A stretch of DNA of 64,000 nucleotides, from contig CM043966.1 of assembly GCA_014529385.2 (NCBI GenBank), positions 85,406,087-85,470,086 of the forward strand, in the 5' to 3' direction. Origin of the DNA: Adiantum capillus-veneris (Eukaryota > Streptophyta > Polypodiopsida > Polypodiales > Pteridaceae). The notes under the pieces are model-generated. The model made no database searches and was not told the origin of the DNA. It saw only the letters and a list, made by a program, of their open reading frames with translations. Position numbers and translations under genes: made by a program. Positions 22,074 through 33,250 of this stretch are shown piece after piece. Within the stretch, counting starts at the first letter, position 1. Each line of letters begins with the position of its first letter.

Positions 22074-23109
22074 AGCTACGCTTCTCAGTAGTTTACTTTC
22101 CTGGGAAAAATTCGGCAGAGTTTCCCCTGTAAACTGACCTCTGAACCAATATCAACGTTTCAAATGAACGAATAAAGGTTCAGATTCTGCAGAAATTTCG
22201 ACAGAGTCTCCTTTGTAAAATGGCTCTGGTGTACTCAAAAACAGACCAAAAAAATCTCAAAAAACACTGTCTCTCTAACACTGTAAGTTGCGGTTAAACC
22301 TGTCCTGCACCTATACTGTCTCTCACTGTCCTGTCACTACCCTGTAAGCATAGACTGTGACAATGCCTCAACGGCAATAAAGCAAAGATGCAATCCCAAC
22401 TGTCTATCTCACATTCAATACATCCTAGCTGCCTATCTAAGGGTGCTCGAGGGATCGCTCCAAGACCTGTATCACCGAAAGGATCTCAACATTCGAGAAT
22501 CCCCCAGCTCAATAAAACCTCACTCGACCCTCAACAAAGGTTGCAGTAAATTTGACAATACATAGACTTCCCTCAAAGTCATACATCCACAAATTTCCCA
22601 CTGTATGCTGTAACCGCTGCGGTGGTTGTTTGTTGCGTGACTCACAGCCAGCAAACCCTCAACATACATACATCATCTCTGACAATACATCCCATGTGGA
22701 AGTACCTGCAATGTTAGGATGAAATCTGGAATATCAAGCAACAAATACAAGCTACCTAATGAACTAGTGGATGTCGCCTACAGTCTCTGTGTAGATGCGC
22801 CCGTGTCGTATGTGACACGCCTCCAAGAATTGTAAGCCGTCTTTCGATGTGTAGATAGCCACAAATTAGCACTCTGGGAGTGCCGATATCCTCAGCGCCT
22901 GCAGTCGTAGGCCGAAGCCCCAAATTTGTAGAGTCAGATCCACACCCGCCTAGACCACGTAGTCGAAAATGGCCTGCGCAGAACCTTGTCGAAGCCGAAC
23001 GGTGGCCGAGATGACCTCAGAATGAAATTCACTCCAATCTGTCGAATCTCACTCCAATTTGAGCAGGTGACTCTAGCTTCGTGCAATGCTGCCTCGAGCC
23101 TCGATGTGA
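22074..23109 (-). other. Copia B untranslated leader
   Basis: This is about 1 kb between PBS and gag start, alignable with the A leader. No conserved open frame is seen. It presumably carries the dimerisation and packaging signals. Confidence 0.7.
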
Positions 23110-23121
23110 GCTCTGATACCA
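23110..23121 (-). promoter_or_regulatory. Copia B primer-binding site
   Basis: The minus strand reads TGGTATCAGAGC, two bases inside the 5' LTR. It is complementary to the initiator Met tRNA 3' end. Confidence 0.92.
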
Positions 23122-23123
23122 GT

Positions 23124-23315
23124 TGAAGGAGTACAAGCGGAAGTGGGACGCGAGAGAGAGTGCGAGAAGAAGAGCACGACGATATGGTGAACTCGCTCTA
23201 TTGTAATGTGTAGAGCATAGTGAGTTCTTATTAGGTTTTTACAAAAGAATATGTGTACATACCTGGCGGCCCGCCCACTTACCTGGGCGACCACATTGGG
23301 CTTTATACCCCAACA
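23124..23315 (-). repeat. Copia B 5' LTR
   Basis: On the minus strand it reads TGTTGGGGTATAAAGCCC...CTCCTTCA, with a TATAAAG near the start that could serve as the promoter. It is followed outward by the actca duplication. Confidence 0.95.
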
Positions 23316-23692
23316 ACTCAGATGGGGCACGAAGACTCTTTGAGGTTGTCAGTCCTCAAAGAAGTTAATCTAATAAGAAAACTCATAAACTCAAGAAGCA
23401 AATCACCACTCAATGATTGAAAAACCTACTGTTGTCCTTTCTCACCGGTCTAGGTCATCACGCCATTTTGTCGACTAAACGAGCTGAATTTTCATGAAAC
23501 TTTAAGGGAAGCTATCTTAGATCTATAATGGCTTCAAAAAAATTAAAAGGTACTCCTAATTCAAATATTCCCTCAAAACCAACAAAAATGTTACACTAGT
23601 CTACAGCACTTAGCAATGGACAATGATAAAGCACATAGATTTGTTTCAGTATTGGCTAGGAAGGATGGATACAACATTGCATGCACGCATGC
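23316..23692. other. Spacer, nothing recognised
   Basis: AT-rich sequence between copia B and the GA tract. It continues the D flank across the B insertion. No motif, LTR or long frame is supported. Confidence 0.4.
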
Positions 23693-23699
23693 GGGGGGG

Positions 23700-23733
<34 letters not shown>

Positions 23734-23748
23734 CAGAGAGAGAGAGAG
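23693..23748. repeat. Interrupted (GA)n microsatellite, target of element F
   Basis: G-run plus GA repeats end exactly where the F 5' LTR begins. The same kind of GA run restarts at 38183, right after the F 3' LTR. With F removed, the two halves form one microsatellite. Confidence 0.9.
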
Positions 23749-24914
23749 ATTCATAAAATATAATATCCAACTTTACCAATTGATTTTCTCATATTAAACT
23801 GATCATTTAATGTGGGAGAATAAACAGGAACAAGAGTTAAAATAGAGACATGTGCTTCTAGACCTATCTGAACACGTGACCAAAAGGAGAGATCATCTCA
23901 ATAGGGGTCCAAAAGGAGATGGTCTATCAAAGAGCAATGTGCAATAAGTGCTTCAAGACTTACCTCAGTAGGAGACCAAGAGGAGAGATGGTTACATCTC
24001 AATAAGGGTCCAAAAGGAGGTAGTCTATCAAAGAGCAATGTGCACCTAATGGAGCTTAAAATACCTTAGGGTTAGCTTCATTAAAGACCTCCAATGTTTA
24101 GTGTTAAAAGTTCTTTGACCATACACAAGCTAAGGTTGAGCTTGAGGTGGGAACCCAACCTAAACTTACCTTTGGCCTTAGGTAAGCTAGGGTTGAGCTC
24201 GAGGTGGAACCCGACCAAAACTTGCCTTAGACCTTAGGCAAGCTAGGGTTGAGCTTGAGGTGGGAACTCCACCTACGGTGCTTGTCATGTTTAATGACTA
24301 AGGTACTTGAGGTACTTGTCATACTTAATGAGGAAGGTGCTTGAGAAGCTTCCTATGTATGGAGGGGTAAGGTGCTTGAGTCAAAAAGAGACCCTACAAA
24401 CTTAATGACGAATTTTTTTGAGAAGCTTCCTATGCATGGGGGGGGTAAGGTGATTGAGTCAAAAAGAGACCCTACAAACTTAATGAGGAAGTTTCTTGAG
24501 AAGCTTCCTATGCATAGGGGGTAAGGTGCTTGAGTCAAAAAGAGACCCTACAAACTATGCATGGGGGCGGGGGGTAAGGTGATTGAGTCAAAAAGAGACT
24601 CTACAAACTTAATGAGGAAGTTTCTTGAGAAGCTTCCTATGCATGGGGGGTAAGGTGCTTGAGTCAAAAAGAGACCCTACAAACTTAATAAGCAAGTTTC
24701 TTGAGAAGCTTCCTATGCATGAACGTCCCAAAGTTAGGGGAATCTTTGATCTAAGCTTCCACTCACCCAAAGGGCACCCCTTTTCTAAAAGGGCACATGG
24801 GACACATGTCAGACTCTCACTAAGCTTAACCACATGGTGTGCTTGAATGCTATTGGTTGGGCTAAAGAGAGATCCAATGAGCTTCTAGCTCCATCACAAA
24901 TATCTAGATATTTT

Positions 24915-24951
<37 letters not shown>

Positions 24952-25810
24952 AGGGGTAAGGAGGACACTCTACCCATGTACTTGAATGCATGCTGCATGT
25001 GATTGGCTAGGGGGGAGAGGGGTCCAATGAGCTTGAAACATGTGTAAAAGCTACAACTTGCCCCAAGCAAGGAAGGGGGGTGTTCGGGGGTATACACCAC
25101 ACACACACACACTCATTTGGTGGATTCATTCTCACTTTGTGAAAGTTGAGGAACTCCACCTCCTTCTCCAAGCTTGTGAGAAGTGAGAGCCTACACCAAC
25201 ACTCTTGGCTATGGAATGCAAATCCAACCAAGATCCATGCTTTAATGCTCACGCTTGCCATCTTCTCCATCTTCATTACTATGCTATTATGTATGCTAGC
25301 AAAAAGAGTGATGATAAGTGAGGAACTATTTCTTTCTCCTATGGAATGTTTCTTCTTCCTCTTCCCTATCCTCATTCCCCGCTATCTCTCTCCACCTTCG
25401 AAGGTGTTTGAGGCCTTGGGACTGAGGCTTGGGATAGTTAATGCGTTCTACAAAGTTTATGTTATGCTTGTGATGCATGAAGCTTTCCATCTTCATTGCA
25501 TCACCTAGGTCACAAGGAACCCAAAGATTGTATTGTACCAAGTCTCTCTTGATGGGAGAAACTATAATACAAATGCCTATTGGAGGGGGGACCGGCTCCA
25601 TATGAATCCGGTCCTCAACTATTGTCATGTTTTCTAGAATCTCTCCTCTTGCAAAAGATGATTTTTCATGCCATGCTAACTAAGTACCATGTTTATGTTG
25701 CTACCATCAATTAAGTTCACCCGCTATGCTCACAAAGTAATCTCACAAAAGTGCTTCATTTAATTTCCTAATTTCGCTACTCTCAAAGTTCATAGGCCAT
25801 TTCTATTACA
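23749..25810 (+). repeat. Element F 5' LTR
   Basis: It aligns with 36269-38182 along its length. The first two bases are at instead of TG, and the end is ATTACA. It holds about three copies of a roughly 62-base repeat (24123-24270, 'gcaagctagggttgagcttgagg') and five to six copies of a roughly 76-base repeat (24328-24720, 'gagaagcttcctatgcat'). A CT tract lies at 24919-24950. Open frames inside (for example 25146-25508) are also present in the other LTR copies but look non-coding. Confidence 0.92.
24328..24720. repeat. 76-base tandem repeats within the F 5' LTR
   Basis: Units carry gaggaagtttcttgagaagc, tatgcatgggggg and gagtcaaaaagagacccta. Five to six units are present here, one of them partial, against four in the 3' LTR (36843-37110). 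The difference explains most of the length gap between the two LTRs. Confidence 0.88.
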
Positions 25811-25811
25811 T

Positions 25812-25823
25812 TGGTATCAGAGC
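25812..25823 (+). promoter_or_regulatory. Element F primer-binding site
   Basis: TGGTATCAGAGC lies one base after the 5' LTR, an initiator-Met-tRNA site. The 328 bases from here to 26151 are leader with no gene. The leader resumes at 31935 after element C. Confidence 0.92.
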
Positions 25824-26151
25824 ATTTGGTTTCTGTTTTTTGCTTAAGAAGAGGGGTCCTTAAGTAGCCTATTAATGGTTGTTTTTGTTAATTATATTAA
25901 GGTAAGTGTGACTAGGATATATTATCAGTTTTGTTGAGCCCACTATGTGGGATATGGTGCACACCTCGGGAGCTTTGGTCTTAATAATGGAGTCTTCTTA
26001 GACTTGCCTATGGCTTTACCATTATTGAGCCATAAGAAGTCCAAAAGGAGCTATCCCTTGGCAACTTCGCTATGTTAGACCCACTCCACTACTCTCTATA
26101 ATTAATCAATTCGAGCCGTGGGTGTAGATACTTAAGTGCCTATTTTCAAAG

Positions 26152-26299
26152 TGTCAGGACATCGGCAAGGCCGGACAAGGGCAAGTCCGGGCTAGGCAGT
26201 GTGGAAAGGGAGTCCAACTAGGGCAAAGGGCGAGGGGCCATGCTATATAGTGGGTGGTTGGGTGGTGGACTCCTAGGTTCTAGTTCCCCTTATCTAACA
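26152..26299 (+). repeat. Element C 5' LTR
   Basis: TGTCAGGACATCGG...ATCTAACA. It differs from the 3' LTR by about eight substitutions, a 5-base indel and a 1-base indel counted by eye. A TATATAG at about 26245 could be its TATA box. Confidence 0.94.
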
Positions 26300-26300
26300 T

Positions 26301-26313
26301 TGGTATCATGAGC
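26301..26313 (+). promoter_or_regulatory. Element C primer-binding site (one insertion)
   Basis: TGGTATCATGAGC is the initiator-Met complement with one extra T. It lies one base after the 5' LTR. The leader from 26314 to 27098 is GC-rich and has open frames that look like chance. Confidence 0.85.
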
Positions 26314-27098
26314 TTGGTTCTTTTTTTGGGAAAGGCACAGCCGTGGAGGAGGGGAGCCACACAAAACTTGCATGAGCAAGTTGCATGTCGGGGTCAAGGG
26401 ACCGTGGACCACCTCTCTTGTGAGGAGGACAACAAGCCGAAATCCGTGGGCAGCCCCCCTTGCAAGGAGAAGCTGTCGAGGTGGGACCTGCACCAAACCC
26501 AACCCTTGCGGGCTCTACAGCATCTCGTTGGGCAGGGGAGTATTTCTCGACCCAAGGCCGAAGCCCCTTGCGCACCACAGTGAACGCCATGGCCTCATCT
26601 CCTCTCTTGCACGCTACTATAAGCGGCCATAGCCGCTAAGCTTGGTCTTTACACATTAAACAGGCACCCAACCCCTTGGGGGTTACTCGCCAAACCTTTT
26701 TTTTCAAGTACAAGGGGCGGTACCCACAGTGGGGTACCCCCCCTCCCTCGTGTGCAGATTCGGCAAGGCTCGGCAAGGCACGGCATCGCGACACAGCTGG
26801 CAAAAAAAACTTTGACACACCAATTCTCTGTGTATTACCGGCAGAAACTTGGAAATTTAAGCAAAGAATTTCAATGGGAGTTCAAAGTACCATAATCTTT
26901 CAAAATCAATTAACAGTTGCAAGCATAATTGATTCGGATACCAAGGAATTGAGGAATTCCTTATACTGCAGACATTTCGGATCAATTTCCACCGCGATAC
27001 TATCGATTTTGATGGAATTAGCAAGGCTAATTACACTTTGCAAGTGCTCTCGATCTCATGTATTTTTCTGACTATTCCTTGCACCGCATTGTGTCGCC

Positions 27099-28260
27099 AT
27101 GGATTCAGATATCAATATGACTTTTGATTTTGAGCAAAGTACGCCTGATCCTGCCCATGATGGCCTGCGGAAGGATCCTCTCAAGGAGAGTACCCGCGAT
27201 GCTATGACAGGTGATGACACTTATGAATTGCTCGATATTCAAGAATTTCGTGCACTTCGGACACGCATGTCAGTCATGGATGAAAATTTTAAAGCTTTAA
27301 ATGCACATGTTACTAAATCATCCACATTAGTGATGCAATTAATGCAACACCAGTCCAAGGGTCCTGCTGACACGCACATGCATGAGCATGTTGTTGCACA
27401 AGGGCAAGGCCCTTCTAATCCAGGGCAAGGCCCAACTGGTGATACTTTGCACACTCTCACTGCAAAAGAGGTGGATGAATTGTTGAAAAACACCAAACCA
27501 CAGATTTTTAAGGGAGAAGACTGAGACCGCAATAAAGATGTAGTGAATATCTTTGTCAGCAAGTGGGATGGAATTCACGCCTTATGGCGTACTCCGGATG
27601 CAATTAGAGCTCTGCAAACGAGCTTAACTCTGGAAGGCAAGGCCTACAAATGGTGGATGTCTCTCAAGGAGAAGAATATCATACCACAGAGTTGGGTAGC
27701 TTTTGAAGCTATGTTTAGCAAAGAATTTTTGCCTACAAATGAGGAAGATCAGAATCAGACGGCTTGGGACACATGTTCCATGCGCCAATACCCATCATTG
27801 CTTGAATATATATCTCACTATCGGGATGTTATTCCCAAGTTGGAAGGCTTAGATAACTTTCAACAAGTACGGGGGTTTATACGTGGTCTAACACTAGAAA
27901 GAAGTATGTCAAGACCCAAGACCCTAAAGCACTTGAGGAAGCCATAGTGAAAGCACATATTCATGATGATCCATATGAAAAGAAAGCATATAATATTCAC
28001 GTGCCTGCTAATACACATGGTAATACACACATTCAGTATGGGCACAATAAAAGGAAATTTATAGTTGCCAATTCAGATGCATCTAAAAAACCCAAGGGGT
28101 CCAGGGGTCCTCTCTCTCCTAAGGCCATTGATAAAGCTAAGAAAGAGAAATTACGTTTTCAATGTTTAGGAAGCGGTCATGGAAAAAAGGATTTTCCCAA
28201 GGGGAAATATGCTGCTAATGGCAAGGAGAAAGCAGTTCACACAATACAACTGCTACCTCT
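27099..28260 (+). pseudogene. Element C Gag (broken)
   Basis: It starts at ATG 27099 in a good context (gccATGG). Frame 1 (27099-27524) is acidic and has a helical stretch (RTRMSVMDENFKALNAHV). After a TGA, the same frame continues at 27543-27947 with the gypsy Gag core: IRALQTSLTLEGKAYKWW, then SWVAFEAMFSKEF and GFIRGL. A frameshift near 27910 leads to 27947 onward. The zinc knuckle near 28157-28200 is damaged: in the C-x2-C-x4-H-x4-C pattern the first Cys is Arg and the last is Phe. Gag would form the particle. This copy cannot do so. Confidence 0.88.
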
Positions 28261-28825
28261 TGAGTCTTCCTCACGATTCTCTATAGTGGAAGTAACACAC
28301 ACAGAGGTGGTACATGAATGCTGTCTCACAGCTTCCATGTGGCAACAAACCTTTGGACCACATGAGCTAGTACGTATGCACGGATCTTTGCAAGGCCACA
28401 AGGTGCGCATCTTGGTAGATGACGGTGCTACTCACAATTTCATCAATTATGGATTGGTGAAAAAACTCAAATCGCCTCAAACTCCGAGTACCCACCACTA
28501 CAAGGTAGCAATGATGAATGGACATGATACCGAAATCTGGGATACTCAATGCCTAGCTGTTCCATTGGAAGTACAAGGTTACTCCACATGCTTGGATTTT
28601 CAGGTTATGAACATGGAAAGGGCATACGTGATCCTTGGTAGGGAGTGGTTGCATAGCCTAGGACCATCACTGAAGCATAGCTATGAGCACAACAGCTTGA
28701 TGTTTGAATCCCATGGCGCACATGTGTTGTTGTTAGGAGAGAAGGATGTACCTTCTTCACCATTGATTTGTACCACTGAGCTTATGCAACTTGTTTCTGA
28801 TAATGAAATAGATCAAGTTTTCTAG
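28261..28825 (+). pseudogene. Element C protease region
   Basis: The open frame carries GHKVRILVDDGATHNFI and, downstream, LGREWLHSLGP, the usual layout of a retropepsin in gypsy elements. The active-site triad is D-D-G where the family normally has D-S-G or D-T-G. The frame ends in TAG at 28823, and the same frame reads on to the RT after one more stop near 29018. Confidence 0.82.
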
Positions 28826-29599
28826 TGTTACTCACTGTCTCATTTTCTTTCTAACATTGAATCTGTTGAACATTCCTCAACGCCCCATGCTTCTCTCTCA
28901 TCTCTTCCACCAATGGCTAATTCCAAACAAGCAAACATTGCTAGTGAGTTACAAAAATTATTTAAGGAATTTCAAGATGTTTTTCCTAATGATTTTCCAT
29001 CAAGATTACCACCGACATGATCGGTGCAACATAGCATTGATGTGGCTGCAGGCTGTAAACCTGTCATCATTAAACCACCCTACCGTATGAGTTATTATGA
29101 AGCTGCTGAGGTGGAACGTCAACTTGTTGACTACCTTAGCAGAGGGTATATACAACCCAGTTCTTCACCATGGGCCTCTTCTATCTTATTAGTAAAGGCA
29201 AAAGACGGCAGTATGCGCATGTGCGTAGACTACCGTGGCTTAAATGCGGTTACGGTTAAGAACAAATACCCATTGCCTCGAGTAGATGAGTTGTTTGACA
29301 AACTCACTCATTCTTGCATTTTTACAAAAATAGACTTGCGGTCAGGATATCACCAAGTCCGTATTCTCCTTGCTGATATACCCAAAACTGCATTCCGAAC
29401 ATGGTTTGGACACTACGAGTTCTTGGTGATGCCGTTTGGGTTAACCAATGCGCCCGCAACATTCATGACACTTATGGATAGTGTCTTGAAGCCGTACTTG
29501 GGAAAATTTGTCATTGTTTTCCTCGATGACATTCTAGTGTACAGTGCTTCTAAAGAAGAACACTTACAACATCTCAGGCAGGTGTTCGAGTTGTTATGA
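28826..29599 (+). pseudogene. Element C reverse transcriptase
   Basis: One frame from 29024 gives all RT motifs: [17 protein letters not shown] and [11 protein letters not shown], then [25 protein letters not shown], and the catalytic [10 protein letters not shown]. It ends in TGA at 29597 where an Arg codon CGA would fit. The stretch 28826-29018 is in the same frame and reads as the linker (SELQKLFKEFQDVFP), closed by TGA at about 29018. Only point stops break this domain. The enzyme would copy the element RNA into DNA. Confidence 0.9.
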
Positions 29600-30560
29600 A
29601 CAAACAAATTATATGCCAAGGAATATAAGTGTGATTTTCTGAAAGAAGAAATTCACTATCTAGGGCATGTTATTTCAGCTAATGGGCTATATATGGATCA
29701 ATCCAAACTGGATACCATCCGGAAATGGCCTTCTCCTAAAAATCTGGAAGAGTTACAGATTTTTTTGGGATTTGCAGGTTTTTACCGAAGGTTCGTTAAA
29801 AACTATGCTAATATTGTTGTTCCCATGACGGATCAACTAAAAGGCAAAGGCAAAGCTTTTCAGTGGGCATCCGCTCAACATCACAGTTTCGATATGCTCA
29901 AGGATGCATTAGCTATAGCTCCCATACTAGCTATTGTAGATCCTCTGAAACCATTCGTTTTGGAAACGGATGCTAGTGATCGTGCTATTGGAGAAGTCCT
30001 GTTTTTACAAGACGGACGGCCAATTGCATTTGAAAGACGGAAGCTTGGTGCAGCTCACCAGAACTACTCTGCTTATGATCGCAAACTCTATGCAATAGTG
30101 TCTGCCTTAAAAACATGGCGACATTATCTGTATGGTGCTCAGTTTGAAATTGTGTTTGACCATGAAAGCATCAAATGGTTTACACAACAAACGGGTTTGA
30201 AGGGTCGGAGAGCTCAGTGGGCCGAGATTCTTCAAGAATATGATGCCAAGCTCAGGTATCGTAAAGGTCGATACAATGTGGTGGCTGACGCTCTAAGTCG
30301 TATGCCGGAGATCAATTCTCTCTTGTTCACGGAACTTCGTAGTGAATTTTTGGATTCTCTCAAAGGAAAATATGAGCATGATGAAGCATATTCCAAAGTG
30401 TGGAGCCATGTACAAATGAGCGATCCTTATCACTCCAATGATGGTAGTGTAACATTAACCTCCACACCTAGTTCTCCTCTATCGAGTGATGAACTGCAAC
30501 GATGGAAGCATTTCACCATCGACAATGGGTACCTACTCCATAAGGGGAGAGTTTGGTACC
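29600..30560 (+). pseudogene. Element C RT thumb and RNase H
   Basis: It continues in the RT frame: KEEIHYLGHVIS, QIFLGFAGFYRRFVKNYA, then RNase H with FVLETDASDRAIG (first catalytic Asp), YDRKLYAIVSALKTWRHYL and GRYNVVADALSRM. All blocks are readable in the 351-residue frame that starts at 29693. It ends with a frameshift near 30555 at the start of integrase. Confidence 0.9.
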
Positions 30561-31311
30561 AATGGACACAGACATTCGGTGCCAAATTCTTTATGAATGT
30601 CATGATAGTCCAAGTGCAGGACACCCGGGTATTAGAAAAACGTATGCTCTTGTACGACGACAGTTTTACTGGCCAAGTATACATGGATTTGTTCAATCTT
30701 ATGTCTTGCATTGCCAAAAATGTCAAGTTAACAAAGCAGAGCACCTGAAAGCAGGAGGATTCTTACATCCTTTGGAGATTCCCAATGGAAAATGGGTAAG
30801 CATCTCTATGGACTTTATTGTGGGTTTACCAACCATTGTACGAGGTCATGACTCGGTATGGGTGCTCGTAGACCGGTTGACTAAACTATGTAAGTTTATT
30901 CCAACCAAATCAACGGTTAAGACACCAGAACTAGTCAAGTTATTTGTGGACAACCTATACAAATTGTATGTTTTGCCAAGTAACATTGTCAGTGACCGTG
31001 ATCCCAAGTTTAACAGTCACTTCTGGAGGGTTGTGTTTAAACTATTGGGGACACAAATGAACCTCAGTATAACCGATCATCCAGAAATAGATGGTCAGAC
31101 TAAACGAGTTAACCAAGTGCTAGAGGATATGCTAAGAGCATACGTCAGCAAAAAACAGTCAGACTGGGAAGAATACTTACCTATTCTTGAGTTTGCCTAC
31201 AACAGTGCTAAGCATGTCACAACTGGATTTAGTCCTTTCATGCTCATATATGGGTTTCAACCTAGGTCACCTTACGGTGGGGTTGGCAACCGAAAAGATC
31301 CAAGAGGTTAA
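30553..31311 (+). pseudogene. Element C integrase
   Basis: After the frameshift a 252-residue frame holds the zinc-binding HHCC region (ECHDSPSAGHPG with CQKCQ), then the core: MDFIVGLP (first Asp), SDRDPKF (second Asp) and DGQTKRVNQ. In the last block the usual catalytic Glu (GQTERVN) is Lys, which should inactivate the enzyme. The end YGFQPRSP is typical for the domain. Another frameshift lies near 31270. Confidence 0.88.
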
Positions 31312-31777
31312 GGATTTTCTCCAAGAACACATGGATCTACTGAAACTCGATCGTCAAAATGTCCGACAAGCATAGGACCGGTTAAGAAGTATGCTGATGA
31401 GAAACATCGGCAAGTTACCTTCGAGGAAGGGGAGGAAGTATTTTTACGTGTGCCAGAACATTATTGTTACCTGCACATTCTCATATTCATCCGGTGTTTC
31501 ATGTAAGCCATTTACGTGAGTAGTTACATGGGGAGGACAATGTCATTGACCAACAGATTGTGGTTGATTTCATTGAACCTTCTACCTTACCGCATGAACC
31601 TGAACGTGTTCTCAATTATCATGAGTTGCTTACACGTCATCATGTACATCAACAAGCCTTAATCAAGTGGAAAGACCGACCTGAGGAAGGTGTCACTTGG
31701 TAAAACATTAGTGTTATTAAGAAGAAGTTTCCCACTTTTGTTTTCAAGGACGAAAACTCTTCTTAAGGGGAGAGTAA
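31187..31777 (+). pseudogene. Element C integrase tail with chromodomain-like end
   Basis: Past the frameshift are VKDFLQEHMDLLKL and RKGRKYF-type tail residues, then LNYHELLTRHH, HQQALIKWKDRPEEGVTW and, after a TAA, NISVIKKKFPTF. The W-K-x-x-P-x-E-x-x-T-W order is that of a chromodomain C-terminal half, which targets integration to certain chromatin marks. The purine tract cttaaggggagagtaa (31762-31777) closes the internal region. Several stops occur. Confidence 0.78.
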
Positions 31778-31929
31778 TGTCAGGACACCGGCAAGGCCGG
31801 ACTAGACAAGGGCAAGGCCGGGCTAGGCAGTGTGGAAAGGGAGTCCAACTAGGGCAAAGGGCCGGGGTCCATGCTATATAATGGGTGGTTGGGTGGTGGA
31901 CTCCTAGGTTCTTTTCCCCTTGTCTAACA
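31778..31929 (+). repeat. Element C 3' LTR
   Basis: TGTCAGGACACCGG...GTCTAACA, 152 bases, followed by caaag. Confidence 0.95.
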
Positions 31930-32008
31930 CAAAGGCGAAAAGGAGTAGCACAACTAAGGTTTTGAATTGCCAAAGCATACACTAAGTAAACACATAAGTT
32001 TAATTAAC

Positions 32009-33250
32009 ATGGCTGACAATAACCAAGAAAGTAGAATGAAAATTGATGACTTTGATTTTTCACATGAAGGTGCTAATGATGATGCCTCCATGTTTGTTAA
32101 TTATCTTGTTACTAGGTTGCAACAAGCTATGGCAACCCCGCTTTGCAAGCTGAAGTTACTCAACAACTTCGTGCTTATGGGATTTCCTTTTCTCTCCAAG
32201 AGGAGAGAGAGCTTAGGAGGCCTCTTGATGAGACCCCCAAAATAAGACTTTCTCCCATACAAGAGGAGGAATCCAAAGATCAAGAAAGTAATGAATCCCT
32301 AAGTGCCTCCGAAGATGTGGCTCCATGAAGAAGACGAACTAAACGATCGCCAACTCCTCCCAAGAGGAAACAGTTAACCCATAGTCCTTCTCCTCGTCAC
32401 TCCAAAAGGGAAGAGAATAAACCAAGGAAGAAAAGGACAAGAAAGAGGTCACCCTCTTCTCCTTCTTCTTCACCTTCCTCCTCTACCGATGAAATCTATG
32501 GCTATTCTCCTAGAAAATACAAGACGGGAGGACATTGTAAATCTTACCCTGCATGGCGAAGGTCACAAAAGCTAAAGAAGTTCAAAGAGGGAGGAAAGAG
32601 TATCTCTTTTCTCACCTATGATGGAACCTTTTGTGCTACCGACAAAGAATTGGCCTTCATCCAACAATCTGATGCAGCCTTTGGAGACGAGGGCTTCACG
32701 GAGTCCTCAAAGCTACACCATGTAGCTATGCACTTCCAAAAATTGGCTCGTCAATGGTGGGCTAGCCTTCATGGCAACGGCAAAGCCCCAAAGACATGGA
32801 AAACTCTACAAGTTTCCATCATGAAGCAATTCCTTGCAAGTGATGCAAAGGACAAAGTGCTTACCAAGTGGTGAAGTTTAAAGCTTCTCTCTCATGAGGC
32901 TATCCACAAATATGTGGACAAGTTTTGAGATTTACATCTCAAGACTACTATCTTTCAAAAGATAGACTTTGCCGTGCAAAAGAAACAATTCTGTGCAGGA
33001 GATGGCCGAGTATGTCAAATCTCAATGGCCTGGTTCTATCACCGAAGTAATCCACCACACCATGGTTGCTTCGCGCATCAATTTCCAACAAGGGGCTACA
33101 CGAAATGTCAAGCCCATGGAAAATGAAGACAAAAGTGATGCCAAGAGAAAAACCAATGCCCAAAATCTCTCCTAAAGAGCTAGAAGTTTTCTTTTAAAGG
33201 ACCACAAATGTTTTAAGTGTGGGAAGCAAGGTCATGGTTATCGTCCTTGC
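32009..33250 (+). pseudogene. Element F Gag (broken)
   Basis: It starts MADNNQESRMKIDDFDF at 32009. A 1-base shift near 32140 moves the frame to QAEVTQQLRAYGISFSL. A TGA follows, then a Ser/Arg/Lys-rich segment (32330-32480) and the Gag core: SFLTYDGT, FTESSKLHHVAMHF and QWWASLHGNGKAPKTW (32650-32874). After more stops comes a full zinc knuckle, CFKCGKQGHGYRPC, at about 33209-33250. The Ser/Arg-rich insert before the core is unusual for Gag and could bind RNA. It is non-functional as it stands. Confidence 0.85.

Larger units (their letters stand above)
17808..23315 (-). mobile_element. Copia retrotransposon B (complete, nearly intact)
   Basis: This is a full-length Ty1/copia element on the minus strand, 5.5 kb, flanked by a perfect 5-base target duplication actca (17803-17807 and 23316-23320). 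It has LTRs of 191 and 192 bases that differ by nine substitutions and one single-base indel as counted by eye, a PBS, a polypurine tract and one long gag-pol reading path. That path is interrupted by one in-frame TAG near 20796, one frameshift near 18900 and one TAG near 18296. It is the same family and orientation as A. It probably cannot move on its own now, but its RNA could still be packaged by an active relative. Confidence 0.96.
26152..31929 (+). mobile_element. Chromovirus-type gypsy element C, nested in F
   Basis: A 5.8 kb element has short LTRs (148 and 152 bases), PBS, gag, protease, RT, RNase H, integrase and a chromodomain-like C terminus, all on the plus strand. The target duplication caaag is exact (26147-26151 and 31930-31934). 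It sits in the leader of F, so it inserted after F. Short LTRs plus a chromodomain-like tail resemble small plant chromoviruses (Reina-like), but the lineage is inference. Its reading frame is broken by several stops and shifts, several of which are CGA-to-TGA changes. Confidence 0.95.

Noticed and set aside
25146-25508. 120-codon frame in the F LTRs, also at 37521-37883
   Set aside because: It is shared because both copies are LTRs of one element. It is not in a coding position and shows no family.
25812-25823. tRNA gene at the TGGTATCAGAGC sites
   Set aside because: These are primer-binding sites next to LTRs. No cloverleaf can be formed.
26676-27071. 131-codon frame in the leader of element C
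   Set aside because: No motif, and it lies between PBS and the gag start.
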